From CAZVXI01 sp964631295 (GTDB lineage Bacteria > Planctomycetota > Phycisphaerae > Phycisphaerales > SM1A02), in NCBI GenBank assembly GCA_964631295.1, contig CAZVXI010000026.1, positions 1 through 28,974 of the forward strand: a DNA stretch of 28,974 bases, given 5' to 3'. Of the stretch, positions 8,449 to 16,206 are shown piece after piece. The notes below the pieces were generated by a model. The model was not told the origin of the DNA. It searched no databases and was given only the letters and a program-made list of their open reading frames with translations. A program made the translations under genes and the position numbers. Within the stretch, counting starts at the first letter, position 1; each line of letters opens with the position of its first letter.

Positions 8449-9942
8449 ATGGCCAAGAAGCGCCGATCCCCAAGCCGGCGGAAGTCATCGCAATCAACGG
8501 AGAAGAAACAGCCCTCCGGCGATGAGCCTTCTTCCGACGCTGGCCAATCGCAGGAAGATTGGTCGAGCCTGCACATCTGGCAGATTCAGGCTGTGCGTGA
8601 CCTGCTCGTTGTGGCAGCGGGTGTTGGCATTGTCGCCATTGGGTACGCCTTGCGCACGGTGACTGTCCCTTTGCTGATTGCCTTGCTGCTTGCGTATCTC
8701 TTCGAGCCGCTCATTGCGCGCCTGAGCGAGCATGAGAAAATTACCCGCGCACGCGCCGTTGGAGGGCTGATCGTGACGATCGGGGCGTTCCTCGGGCTTC
8801 TGCTCGCGATCGTGATTCCACTGGCTCTGACGCAGACTGCCGACCTCGTTGATGACATCAACTCGGGCAAGTACCGCGAGAACGTCGCTCGGATCGCCCA
8901 ACTCTTGCCGGAGGATGCCGCGGACGCATTCGATCGAATCGTCGAATACATTCCCGGCCTCGCGCCAGACGAGGCGGACGAACCTCCGTCACAGGGTGCC
9001 CAAGCGGAGAGCACGATGACAGCGCCTGCCTCAGAAGAATCGACCGACGAGAAGGCGCCCAGTGATCAGGAGGAGGGCTCGCCGACGGACGATTCCGACC
9101 CACTCACCGGAGATGATCGATCGGCCACTGATGTACTTTCGATGACAGTCGCAGAGTTGGAAGCACTCATTGATGAACGTCTGCGCGCGGCGCAACAAGT
9201 CGGGCAAGGTGATGGTTCTACATCCAGTTCAATTGTTGGCTTCGTACAGAAAGGTGCGGCAGCGGTATGGCAGGTGCTGGGGCGGATCATCTCCGCCGGT
9301 CTGATTGCATTCCTCATTCCGTTTTACTTCTTTTTCTTCTCACTCTGGTATCCGGACGTCCTGCGCTTTGCTCGAGAGTTGCTTCCAAAAGCGAACCGGC
9401 GGGAGTTACTCGAACTGATCGGCAAGATGGATCGTGTTGTTGCCGGGTTTGTGCGCGGCCGAATCGTCATCTCGCTCATCATGGGCGTGCTGCTATCAAT
9501 CGGCTGGGCGATCATGGGTGTGCCATATCCGATCGTGACAGGGATGATCGTGGGGATCTTCTGCGCCGTGCCATATTTGGGCGGCGTCGGTATCCCCATC
9601 GCGGTTGGATTGTTGTTGCTTGATCAGTTCGGCATGTCCGCGAGCGAGCGTATGCCGTTCTGGTTGATCCTGGTTGGTCCCACGGCCGTTTTTGCGATCG
9701 TGCAACTCATCGAGGGCTATGTGCTCACGCCAATGATTGCCGGCAAGGCGACGAACCTCGACCCGGTGACGATCGTGGTTGCGGTACTGGCTGGCGGCTC
9801 AGTGCTGGGGATTTATGGCATGTTGCTCGCGATTCCGATCGCCGCATGTGGCAAGATCGTCGCAACCGAGGTGTTCATGCCTCGAGTTCGCGCCTGGCTG
9901 AAGGGTGAGATCAAGGACCCATTGCCCATCCAGCGCCGATAG
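8449..9942 (+). CDS. AI-2E/PerM family permease with long acidic insert
   Basis: A 497-residue polytopic membrane protein of the AI-2E transporter (UPF0118, PerM/YdiK/TqsA) family; members export autoinducer-2 or ions, so the substrate is uncertain. Paired helices near the N-terminus read VVAAGVGIVAIGYALRTV and VPLLIALLLAYLFEPLI; the C-terminal half has the family segments LIPFYFFFFSLWYPD, GRIVISLIMGVLLSIGW, GIFCAVPYLGGVGI and LTPMIAGKATNLDP. Residues ~170-264 are an extra hydrophilic, Glu/Asp/Ser/Pro-rich stretch in the large central loop, making the protein ~140 residues longer than usual members. The N-terminus (MAKKRRSPSRRK) is strongly basic and cytoplasmic. The start at 8449 is the first one after the upstream terminator. 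Confidence 0.88.
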   Translation: MAKKRRSPSRRKSSQSTEKKQPSGDEPSSDAGQSQEDWSSLHIWQIQAVRDLLVVAAGVGIVAIGYALRTVTVPLLIALLLAYLFEPLIARLSEHEKITRARAVGGLIVTIGAFLGLLLAIVIPLALTQTADLVDDINSGKYRENVARIAQLLPEDAADAFDRIVEYIPGLAPDEADEPPSQGAQAESTMTAPASEESTDEKAPSDQEEGSPTDDSDPLTGDDRSATDVLSMTVAELEALIDERLRAAQQVGQGDGSTSSSIVGFVQKGAAAVWQVLGRIISAGLIAFLIPFYFFFFSLWYPDVLRFARELLPKANRRELLELIGKMDRVVAGFVRGRIVISLIMGVLLSIGWAIMGVPYPIVTGMIVGIFCAVPYLGGVGIPIAVGLLLLDQFGMSASERMPFWLILVGPTAVFAIVQLIEGYVLTPMIAGKATNLDPVTIVVAVLAGGSVLGIYGMLLAIPIAACGKIVATEVFMPRVRAWLKGEIKDPLPIQRR

Positions 9943-9946
9943 ATGA

Positions 9947-10046
9947 AGCGGTTGCTCGCAGATGATTTGTACTCTCGGAGTGTGTCGCCTGAGAACGCAA
10001 ATGGCAGGGGGGGCGACACCCGCGGGGTCGTCACGAATCAACCGCT
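9947..10046. repeat. Nested inverted repeats between convergent genes
   Basis: An outer perfect 8-bp pair, AGCGGTTG (9947-9954) with CAACCGCT (10039-10046), encloses an inner perfect 8-bp pair, GTGTCGCC (9982-9989) with GGCGACAC (10012-10019). The 136-nt gap separates the ends of the permease and ffh genes, so a two-way terminator without T-runs is the simplest reading. A small structured RNA cannot be excluded. No open frame of note lies here. Confidence 0.55.
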
Positions 10047-10078
10047 GCATCGCAGTCTGACCTTGATTGACGTCGCAG

Positions 10079-11578
10079 TTACTTGCGCTTCTTCCGCTGC
10101 TTGAAGCGAGACTTCACACCAGCTGCCTTGGTGGATTTTTTCCCGCCCATACCGGGCAGACCCTTCATGCCGGGCAGCATGGCTGGGTCCATATGAGCCA
10201 TTTCTTTTGCCGCTTTCACCTTCCCGAGCGATCCCATCGATCCCATCTGCTTGGTCATTTTCTGAATCATCTCGAACTGCTTGACCAACTTGTTGACGTC
10301 GGGCGGCGCAGATCCGGACCCGCGGGCGATGCGCTTCGTGCGACTCTTGTTGAGCAGTTTGAGTTCTTCACGCTCGTCAGGCGTCATCGAATTCACGATG
10401 CCTTCGAGCTGATCGAGTTGCTTATCGTCAACTTCCACATTCTTGAGCGCCGAGCCGACGCCGGGAAGCATGCCGAGCAGCTGTTTCATGGGTCCCATAC
10501 GCCGAATCGAGCGCAGTTGCTTGAGAAAGTCATCCATCGACAACTTCCCTTCAGCCATCTTGGCCGCCATGCGTTCGGCCTCTTCTTCGCTGACCTGCTC
10601 CTGTGCCTTCTCCACGAGCGATACAACATCACCCATGCCCAGAATGCGATTCGCCATTCGTTCCGGATGAAACTCCTGCAGCGCATCGAGTTTCTCTCCG
10701 ACTCCGATGAACTTGATCGGTGCGCCGGTGACTTGTTTGACCGACAGCGCAGCGCCCCCTCGCGTGTCCGAGTCGAACTTCGTGAGGATCACGCCATCAA
10801 TCTCAAGTTGCTCGTGGAACTGCTTCGCAGAGTTCACAGCATCCTGGCCAGTCATTGCATCCACGACCAGAAAGATCTGGTGCGGCTTGACAGATCGACG
10901 TACCGCCTCTAACTCACCCATCAGTTCGTTGTTGATGTGCAGGCGGCCGGCTGTGTCGAGAATGAGAAAGTCCGCGTTGATCTTGCGGGCCTCCTTGACT
11001 GCCCGCTGACACACACCGACAGCCACACCGACAGCTTTGCCGTACTCATCGCACTTGTCTGGCTCGGCATAGAAGTGAATGCGATCCGTTCGTCCCTGAT
11101 CGCGGGCGTGGTCGTCGACCTGATTCGTCACAATGCGAAGTTGCTCTACGGCAGCAGGACGTTGCAGGTCAGCGGCCGCAATCATGACGCTCTTTCCGCG
11201 TGATTCCAGATATCTCGCCAACTTGCCACAGGTAGTGGTTTTGCCTGAACCCTGCAGGCCACTCATCATGATGATTGTGGGCCCCGGCTCCACGGTCATG
11301 AGATGGGAGTCGACCGGGCCCATGAGATCGACCAGCTTGTGGTGGACGATTCCGATCATTTCCTGGCCGGGCTTGAGTGACTTCGTCACTTCGCGGCCGA
11401 GCGCTTCGTCGACGACCTGATCGCAGAACCACTTGACCGCGTCGAGGTGTACGTCTGCCTCGAGCAGGGCCGTGCGGACTTCCCGCATCGCATCTCTTAC
11501 ATTGTCTTCCGTGATGCGACCCCGACCCGACAACTTGCGAAACGTGTCGTTAAAGCGATCAGAGAGAGTTTCAAACAT
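10079..11578 (-). CDS. ffh: Signal recognition particle protein Ffh
   Basis: The SRP GTPase that recognises signal sequences of nascent membrane proteins with 4.5S RNA and hands them to FtsY. The 499-residue product shows the N domain from MFETLSDRFNDTF; the G domain with GLQGSGKTTT (P-loop around residues 107-115), DLQRPAAVEQL, LDTAGRLH, TKFDSDTRGG and IKFIGVGEKLD; and the M domain with MGDVVSLVEKA, RRMGPMKQLLGMLPG and the signature RIARGSG...VNKLVKQFE, then a Met/Gly-rich stretch. The tail KSRFKQRKKRK is strongly basic. I chose the ATG at 11578 because it matches the family start; an in-frame ATG at 11599 would add seven residues. A weak GGAAGG lies ~12 nt upstream. No SRP RNA sequence was recognised nearby. 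Confidence 0.97.
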   Translation of the reverse strand: MFETLSDRFNDTFRKLSGRGRITEDNVRDAMREVRTALLEADVHLDAVKWFCDQVVDEALGREVTKSLKPGQEMIGIVHHKLVDLMGPVDSHLMTVEPGPTIIMMSGLQGSGKTTTCGKLARYLESRGKSVMIAAADLQRPAAVEQLRIVTNQVDDHARDQGRTDRIHFYAEPDKCDEYGKAVGVAVGVCQRAVKEARKINADFLILDTAGRLHINNELMGELEAVRRSVKPHQIFLVVDAMTGQDAVNSAKQFHEQLEIDGVILTKFDSDTRGGAALSVKQVTGAPIKFIGVGEKLDALQEFHPERMANRILGMGDVVSLVEKAQEQVSEEEAERMAAKMAEGKLSMDDFLKQLRSIRRMGPMKQLLGMLPGVGSALKNVEVDDKQLDQLEGIVNSMTPDEREELKLLNKSRTKRIARGSGSAPPDVNKLVKQFEMIQKMTKQMGSMGSLGKVKAAKEMAHMDPAMLPGMKGLPGMGGKKSTKAAGVKSRFKQRKKRK

Positions 11579-11672
11579 TGGCAGATGTGGCCTTCCCATT
11601 CAAGATAAGGCCAGAGCGCTGTGACCGCAGCACCTCGATGGTAGCTCGCAACCCGCGTAAAGGAAATACGAC

Positions 11673-11701
11673 AAAGGGGAGCCCATGCAGGGCTCCCCTT
11701 T
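11673..11701 (-). terminator. Hairpin terminator of the fasciclin gene
   Basis: A perfect 12-bp stem (11673-11684 with 11690-11701) and 5-nt loop begins 27 nt past the fasciclin stop codon in its direction. On the minus strand the stem ends CCCCTTT, and a TATTT follows 4 nt later. It separates fasciclin transcription from ffh. Confidence 0.85.
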
Positions 11702-11728
11702 GAAACGGATACTTCGTTGCAGTGCGAA

Positions 11729-12319
11729 TCAAAGATCGACTGGAATCAGGACCCGCGTCACGGTGTGCAAGATACCATTGCTCAGGCGACCGTTCAGTGG
11801 GAAGGTCAACGATGCATCAGCAAGGTCAGGATCGTTGTCAATCACTTGCGTGAAAGCAGGCTGGAACGTCTCACCGCTCAAGGTCAGCACTGGAATGTTG
11901 AAAAAACTCCGGAAGAAGAACTGCCATACTGGAATACGCTCGGGCGCGACGTGATAAAGCAGGATCAAACTAAGCACGGGAATCGGATCCCCGCCACCGA
12001 TGACAGAAAGTTGACCGACGATAAAGGAGAAAGCACCAGACTCGTCGCTTCCGACATAGCCAAGATCCTGAGCGAGCAGAATGAACGCAGCATCGTTTGG
12101 CGCCCAGACCGTGAAAACCCCGTTCGGGTCAGCAAGTGGTGCGACAAGATTGGCGGCGACAAGTGCGTCGCGCAGCATGTCGTAATCCTGGTTATTTGTG
12201 TCGAAGCCGGAGTTCCCGGATGCGGCGAGTACCGCGTCAACGATTGTCTGGGCCTTGGCAGGTGCTGCGAAAAACCCTGCCGAGCATGTCACGATCAGAG
12301 CTACAACAAACTGACGCAT
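11729..12319 (-). CDS. Secreted fasciclin (FAS1) domain protein
   Basis: A 196-residue exported protein with a signal peptide at ~1-23 (ending AAPAKA) and a single FAS1 fold. FAS1 landmarks: TIVDAVLAASG at the start, DMLRDALVAANL, FTVWAPNDAAFILL (H1 box), LILLYHVAPERI, and a C-terminal SNGILHTVTRVLIP (H2 box). FAS1 domains mediate adhesion or matrix binding; a cell-surface or extracellular role is inferred. AGGAGG (12326-12331) lies exactly 6 nt before the ATG, the strongest ribosome site on this strand. The 267-nt gap upstream, to the cobalamin gene, holds no gene I can support. A terminator follows, so the gene is likely monocistronic. Confidence 0.92.
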   Translation of the reverse strand: MRQFVVALIVTCSAGFFAAPAKAQTIVDAVLAASGNSGFDTNNQDYDMLRDALVAANLVAPLADPNGVFTVWAPNDAAFILLAQDLGYVGSDESGAFSFIVGQLSVIGGGDPIPVLSLILLYHVAPERIPVWQFFFRSFFNIPVLTLSGETFQPAFTQVIDNDPDLADASLTFPLNGRLSNGILHTVTRVLIPVDL

Positions 12320-12586
12320 ATCAAACCTCCTGTATTTGAGAATGAAGGGACTTCAGATGGTGATTTTCGAGGGGTGTGTTCGGTGGACGCAGGAAATCTC
12401 GCCGAACTCATGAAGGCAGCGCGATCTTCACATTCCACGCTATCAATGAGACAACGACGTGGAGGTCAATGAATCGTTTCCCGCGGTCATTTCTTGCGGG
12501 CACCGCTTGTTCGGTCGATGATCGATCGGGCCACTCGAAGAAGGCCAAAACGCCAACGTACCGTGCCACGAATCGCTCGCACGCAT

Positions 12587-13633
12587 TCAAGTACACAGTG
12601 TGTCGGCAATTGCCACGGCGTCGCTTGGCGACCCGGCCACGGCATCGACATGCAGTTGATCTTGCGAAATCGCGACCTGTTGCAATGCCGGACCACCCGC
12701 GACGAATCGAATCTCGTCGCCGGGGCATTGCTGCCTGATCAGACTTACAAGCTGCCGAACGCGGGCGAGGCCGGTCCGCAGTGCGACGGACACGATGACA
12801 ATCTTTGGTTTGAGCGCGGTAATGGCTGAGATCCAATCGCTCTCGGGCAGATTCGCGCCGAGGTTGACAACGTGGTATCCCGCCAGATCAAGCAAGTCGG
12901 AGGTTGCTCTGAGCCCGAGACTGTGTGTATCTTCGCTCAGTGTGCCGAGTAACACCGTTGGCTTACTCGTGTCCTGCCGCGGCGCGCGGTGTGCGATGAT
13001 GCTCATGGCGGCACGTGTAATCTCGGTGACAAGGTGCTCTTCCCAGATGGCAACCTCGCCGTCATGCCACATCTGGCCGACATGTGCTTGGACAGGAAGC
13101 AGCACCTTCTCATACATGTCAGACGGGCCAGTCCCGTTCAATGATGCATGCACCACCAAATCGATTGCCTCACGTGTTCGACCGCAAAGAGCTGCTTCCA
13201 GATACTGAAGCGCCAGAGGCGAGAACGAGATCTCAGGCTGCAAGGTTTCGGCCTCAGCGATCGCGGCAGTGGCTGCTCGTACGGAACGAACGATTTGCTC
13301 ACGATCGGCTTGAGGAAGAGATTCTTCGAGTGCATCGGCAAGTGCCTGAAGTGCTGCTTCAAGATACACCCGCGGCACATTTCGCCTCGCGAACGCGCGG
13401 GCGTTCCAGCGAACGTTGGCCTCGAACATCGTGCGGTCGGACAGTTCGATCGAAGCTGCCAGTTCATTCAAGTGTTCCGCAAGGTGACCCTGCCAGTTTC
13501 GGAAAGCCGCCGTCCCAAATGCCGTGGCCGCATTTGGGACCCGCTCCAGCAGCAGTTCGGTCGCGCGAGCCGCGTATCCCGCGGCTCCGTGGCGGAGAAT
13601 CTCAGCGAGGTTCGTGTGGTTTGTGTCAGTCAT
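12587..13633 (-). CDS. Cobalamin-binding protein with CarH-like Wx9EH cap motif
   Basis: A 348-residue protein whose C-terminal part is a B12-binding module. Residues ~138-215 form the helical cap with HVGQMWHDGEVAIWEEH: W189, then nine residues, then E199-H200, the Wx9EH signature of CarH-type adenosylcobalamin photoreceptors. Residues ~224-345 are the Rossmann domain, with D235-T-H237-S-L-G240 (the DxHxxG loop whose His is the lower cobalt ligand). Instead of a MerR DNA-binding domain, the N-terminal ~130 residues are all helical with F/W/R/L patterns (FRNWQGHLAEHL, ARRNVPRVYLEAALQAL) recalling RsbR-type N-terminal sensor folds; that is a weak resemblance. It could be a light or cobalamin sensor acting through protein contacts. 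There is no Shine-Dalgarno sequence; TAAATT lies 9 nt before the ATG. The 64-residue gene at 13763 is divergent from it. Confidence 0.88.
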   Translation of the reverse strand: MTDTNHTNLAEILRHGAAGYAARATELLLERVPNAATAFGTAAFRNWQGHLAEHLNELAASIELSDRTMFEANVRWNARAFARRNVPRVYLEAALQALADALEESLPQADREQIVRSVRAATAAIAEAETLQPEISFSPLALQYLEAALCGRTREAIDLVVHASLNGTGPSDMYEKVLLPVQAHVGQMWHDGEVAIWEEHLVTEITRAAMSIIAHRAPRQDTSKPTVLLGTLSEDTHSLGLRATSDLLDLAGYHVVNLGANLPESDWISAITALKPKIVIVSVALRTGLARVRQLVSLIRQQCPGDEIRFVAGGPALQQVAISQDQLHVDAVAGSPSDAVAIADTLCT

Positions 13634-13642
13634 GGTTGAGTA

Positions 13643-13648
13643 AATTTA
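13643..13648 (-). promoter_or_regulatory. Candidate -10 element of the cobalamin-binding protein gene
   Basis: TAAATT on the minus strand ends 9 nt before the ATG at 13633, which has no Shine-Dalgarno sequence. It is part of the only clearly AT-rich patch in this divergent gap. Confidence 0.4.
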
Positions 13649-13762
13649 GAACGCAGGAAAGATGACCATGGTACCCGATTACTTGAGCGTATTCGTCGCA
13701 CTGTTTCCATGAGTCCAACCGCCACCGTTCATCGAAATGCCCCGCGTCTCAGGAGGAGTGTC

Positions 13763-13957
13763 ATGAGTGAACGAATCATAAGGTTATCCCCACGTTGTCG
13801 AGGCTGGGGCTGTTTTCAGAAGGACTGGTGTGCGCGATGGGATCCGGATCCTCCCTCAGCCGCTGAGGTGTTCGATGAAACTCCAATCGACCAGTATGGT
13901 CAATGCCCATTTTTTGTCGACGCCGCTTTGGAAGATGAGCCTGCGCCGGACAGATAA
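13763..13957 (+). CDS. Small four-cysteine protein, unknown function
   Basis: A 64-residue product preceded by a full AGGAGG (13751-13756) with 6-nt spacing, which fixes the ATG at 13763 and argues that it is truly translated. The sequence starts MSERIIRLSPRCRGWGCFQ and contains four Cys: C-x4-C-x5-C near the N-terminus and one more in GQCPFF near residue 46, between aromatic and acidic residues. Such a layout could bind a metal ion or form disulfides; no signal peptide or membrane segment is visible, so a cytoplasmic protein is likelier. The C-terminal 20 residues are acidic. It matches no family I recognise. It is divergent from the cobalamin-binding gene, 129 nt away, and may share its control region. 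Confidence 0.6.
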   Translation: MSERIIRLSPRCRGWGCFQKDWCARWDPDPPSAAEVFDETPIDQYGQCPFFVDAALEDEPAPDR

Positions 13958-14436
13958 CCATTACGATATACATCCGGACACGGCGAGTGCGGCGGCAACG
14001 AGCAGAAACACCAGCGCATGCCGAATCGGTTGACGCCGAAGAGCTGGAACTCCAGCGGGAAGGGGACAGCAAACCGTGGGACGCCTGTGCAGTTGCGAGC
14101 CGTCGGCCAGCAACTGGATGTTTTACAGTCCGTGGTGTTGCGAGTAACACGACCGCGAGTCAGTACTCAGTGGACGTTCGTCAAGGCGCAATGATCGTAC
14201 TGACGAACAACAGATTCACGGCCGTTATCCGCATCGCGACACTCTCATATCAGAGTTTCGACATGCCTGATATTTGCCGATCGTAGCCGCGCAACTGTGG
14301 CCTTGTCTGCCGGTCAAACGCATTTTGAGCGTATGAATCCCATCCGCTGAAGCTCGCTTCAACACGGCAGCGCAAGCCATGAATGCAGCGGGGACACGGC
14401 CAGCCAGGTTTGAAACGAGGAGCGAGGTATGTCTGG
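13958..14436. other. 479-nt stretch without a supported gene
   Basis: No frame here has a good start with coding-like composition. Seen instead: a perfect 8-bp inverted repeat, GTTCGTCA (14176-14183) with TGACGAAC (14201-14208); a 5-bp hairpin at 14241-14256; and a small palindrome TGAAGC/GCTTCA at 14348-14361. On the minus strand a 53-codon open frame (13961-14122) lacks an ATG but ends in a hydrophobic run, ALVFLLVAAALAVSGCIS, which may be a gene remnant. The stretch lies downstream of both the small Cys gene and polX, so it may simply contain their 3' ends. Confidence 0.4.
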
Positions 14437-16188
14437 TCAGCGTTTGCTCTTCAGCCACGTGTGTAGTTTCTGTTTCGACCACGCATTGATGCAGTGGTGC
14501 TTTGTCAGCCACCCCCGACGGGCGGTGACGATGCCATATCGCAGTTGATCGAAGTCCACTTTACGATGTGCGTCGGTATTGATCGCGATCAGTCCGCCAG
14601 CATCAACGACTGCTCTCACATGTGTGTCACGCAGGTCGAGTCTCATATGGTTCGAGTTCACCTCCAGCGCGGTATTGTTTGCAATGGCAGCATCGATCAG
14701 CGCGATCATGTCAGGTGACAGGCCGTCGCGTTTATTGATCACGCGCCCAGTCGGATGTCCGATGATGTGCACAAGTGGATGCTTGATCGCAGCAAGGAGG
14801 CGCTTCGTTGCCGTCTGCGGATCCTGTGTGAGGGCAGCGTGCGGCGACGCAACGACGATATCAAGTTCCGCGAGCAACTCATCGTCATAGTCAAGGGTTC
14901 CATCGACGAGGATGTCGACTTCGGAACCCGCGAGGACTGTGATGCCGTTGATGTCGTCATCGGCTTCGCGAACCGCTCCGATGTGTTCACGGAGTTGATC
15001 TTCACTCAAGCCGCCTGCCTGAACGGAGGATTTCGAGTGATCGGTGACCGCGATCGTATGGAATCCGCGTGACTTGGCTTCTTCTGCGAGTTGCTTGATC
15101 GTCAAACGGCCATCCGACGCCTTTGTGTGAGCGTGCAACTCAGACCGGACATCTTCGAGCGTGATGAGATCGTCGGGAATTGTTCGGTCGACATCGCTGC
15201 GCAACTGTCGAAGTTCCGGAGGTCGCCAGGGCAGATCAAGTGCGTCATAGATCTCCTCTTCAGTACGTGATGCGATCGGCTCGATGTCTCGATCCTGCGG
15301 GGGCTTTTCATTGTCCGGATCATCATCTTCAAACAAGCCGTACTCATTCAGCCGCATCGAGCGCTTGATTGCTCGTTCACGCAGAGCGATGTTGTGTTCC
15401 TTCGACCCCGTGAAGTACATCAGTGCTGCACCGAATGCTTCTTCCGGAACGATTCGAAGATCAGCCTGAATGCCTTCCTTCAGACGAACGGATGTCTTCG
15501 TATCGCCTGCAACAAGAACTTGTTCTACGTCATCGAATCTGCGAAACTTTTCGGCCACGTCGTGCGCTGAGTCTGAGCATGCGAGGATGTCGATGTCTCC
15601 GATGGTTTCCTGACCGCGTCGAAGTGACCCTGCGTACTGGACTTTCTTGACGCCCTTGATTTCAGCGAGCTGGTTCACAATGCGCTCAGCGATTGGCATT
15701 GCCTTACCGATGCGTGCTCGCTCACCGGATTTGCGCATGAATTGCAGCGACTTGCGGATGTTCTGGATCGACTTCTTGCCAAGGCGAGGCAACTGCTCGA
15801 GTTCGCCGCTCTCCAGTTTGTTGGAGAGCGATTCAAGATCAGTGATGTTCGCCTTCTCCCAGATGAGTTTGACAGTTTTCGGCCCGAGGCCGGGTATTTC
15901 GAGGACATCAATCAGGCCGCGCGGCACCTTTTCGAGCAGTTCCTCGTGATCTTTCACTTCGCCGGTCTGAATGTACTCGATGATGCGATCTGCGTTCCCT
16001 GAGCCGATTCCGTCAATCGCGACGAGCTTCTTCTTTTGATCCGCAAGATCGCGTATGTCGCCGGGCAGGTCCTTGATCGCTCGCGCAGTGTTCTGGTGTG
16101 CGCTCACGCGAAAGACCGTCGCGCCCGTGAGTTCGAGCATGGCCGCCATGTCCGTGAAGATCTGAGCAAGTTCGTCGTTGAATGACAT
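14437..16188 (-). CDS. polX: DNA polymerase/3'-5' exonuclease PolX
   Basis: A family X repair polymerase fused to a PHP phosphoesterase, 583 residues, the normal bacterial length (~570-580). Order: 8-kDa-like HhH region (IDGIGSGNADRIIEYI at ~58-73; LEIPGLGPKTVKLIW at ~96-110; another HhH at ~133); palm with GSLRRGQETIGDIDILA, giving D198 and D200, and the third carboxylate D243 in IQADLRIV; TGSKEHNIALRERA; then the PHP domain from ~349 with ELHAHTKASDG, IAVTDHS, AGSEVDI, VASPHAA, IGHPTGR and INTDAH. All expected metal ligands are present, so both gap-filling and nuclease activities look intact. It follows recG by 18-39 nt and probably shares its transcript. TACACT lies 5 nt before the ATG, and there is no Shine-Dalgarno sequence. 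Confidence 0.96.
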   Translation of the reverse strand: MSFNDELAQIFTDMAAMLELTGATVFRVSAHQNTARAIKDLPGDIRDLADQKKKLVAIDGIGSGNADRIIEYIQTGEVKDHEELLEKVPRGLIDVLEIPGLGPKTVKLIWEKANITDLESLSNKLESGELEQLPRLGKKSIQNIRKSLQFMRKSGERARIGKAMPIAERIVNQLAEIKGVKKVQYAGSLRRGQETIGDIDILACSDSAHDVAEKFRRFDDVEQVLVAGDTKTSVRLKEGIQADLRIVPEEAFGAALMYFTGSKEHNIALRERAIKRSMRLNEYGLFEDDDPDNEKPPQDRDIEPIASRTEEEIYDALDLPWRPPELRQLRSDVDRTIPDDLITLEDVRSELHAHTKASDGRLTIKQLAEEAKSRGFHTIAVTDHSKSSVQAGGLSEDQLREHIGAVREADDDINGITVLAGSEVDILVDGTLDYDDELLAELDIVVASPHAALTQDPQTATKRLLAAIKHPLVHIIGHPTGRVINKRDGLSPDMIALIDAAIANNTALEVNSNHMRLDLRDTHVRAVVDAGGLIAINTDAHRKVDFDQLRYGIVTARRGWLTKHHCINAWSKQKLHTWLKSKR

Positions 16189-16193
16189 GAACG

Positions 16194-16199
16194 AGTGTA
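16194..16199 (-). promoter_or_regulatory. Candidate -10 element of polX
   Basis: TACACT on the minus strand ends 5 nt before the polX ATG and lies in the 18-nt gap after recG. It could give polX its own leaderless transcript in addition to read-through from recG. Confidence 0.35.
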
Positions 16200-16206
16200 T
16201 CGCTGG

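Noticed and set aside
9943..10078. SRP (4.5S) RNA gene beside ffh
   Set aside because: The conserved GGAAGGAAGCAG-like tip motif of SRP RNA is absent here and was not seen elsewhere in the window.
10067..10912. 281-codon plus-strand open frame
   Set aside because: Antisense to ffh, whose GTPase and M-domain motifs are unambiguous.
12441..12469. TTGACC-17-TTGATA promoter upstream of fasciclin (minus strand)
   Set aside because: The -10 part matches the consensus at only two of six positions, so it is not supported.
13961..14122. Minus-strand frame ending in a hydrophobic, lipobox-like tail
   Set aside because: No ATG, only 53 codons, and a lipobox at the very C-terminus makes no sense; kept only as a possible remnant.
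13987..14286. 99-codon plus-strand frame after the small Cys gene
   Set aside because: No Shine-Dalgarno or TANNNT box at the start, uneven composition and no recognisable motif.
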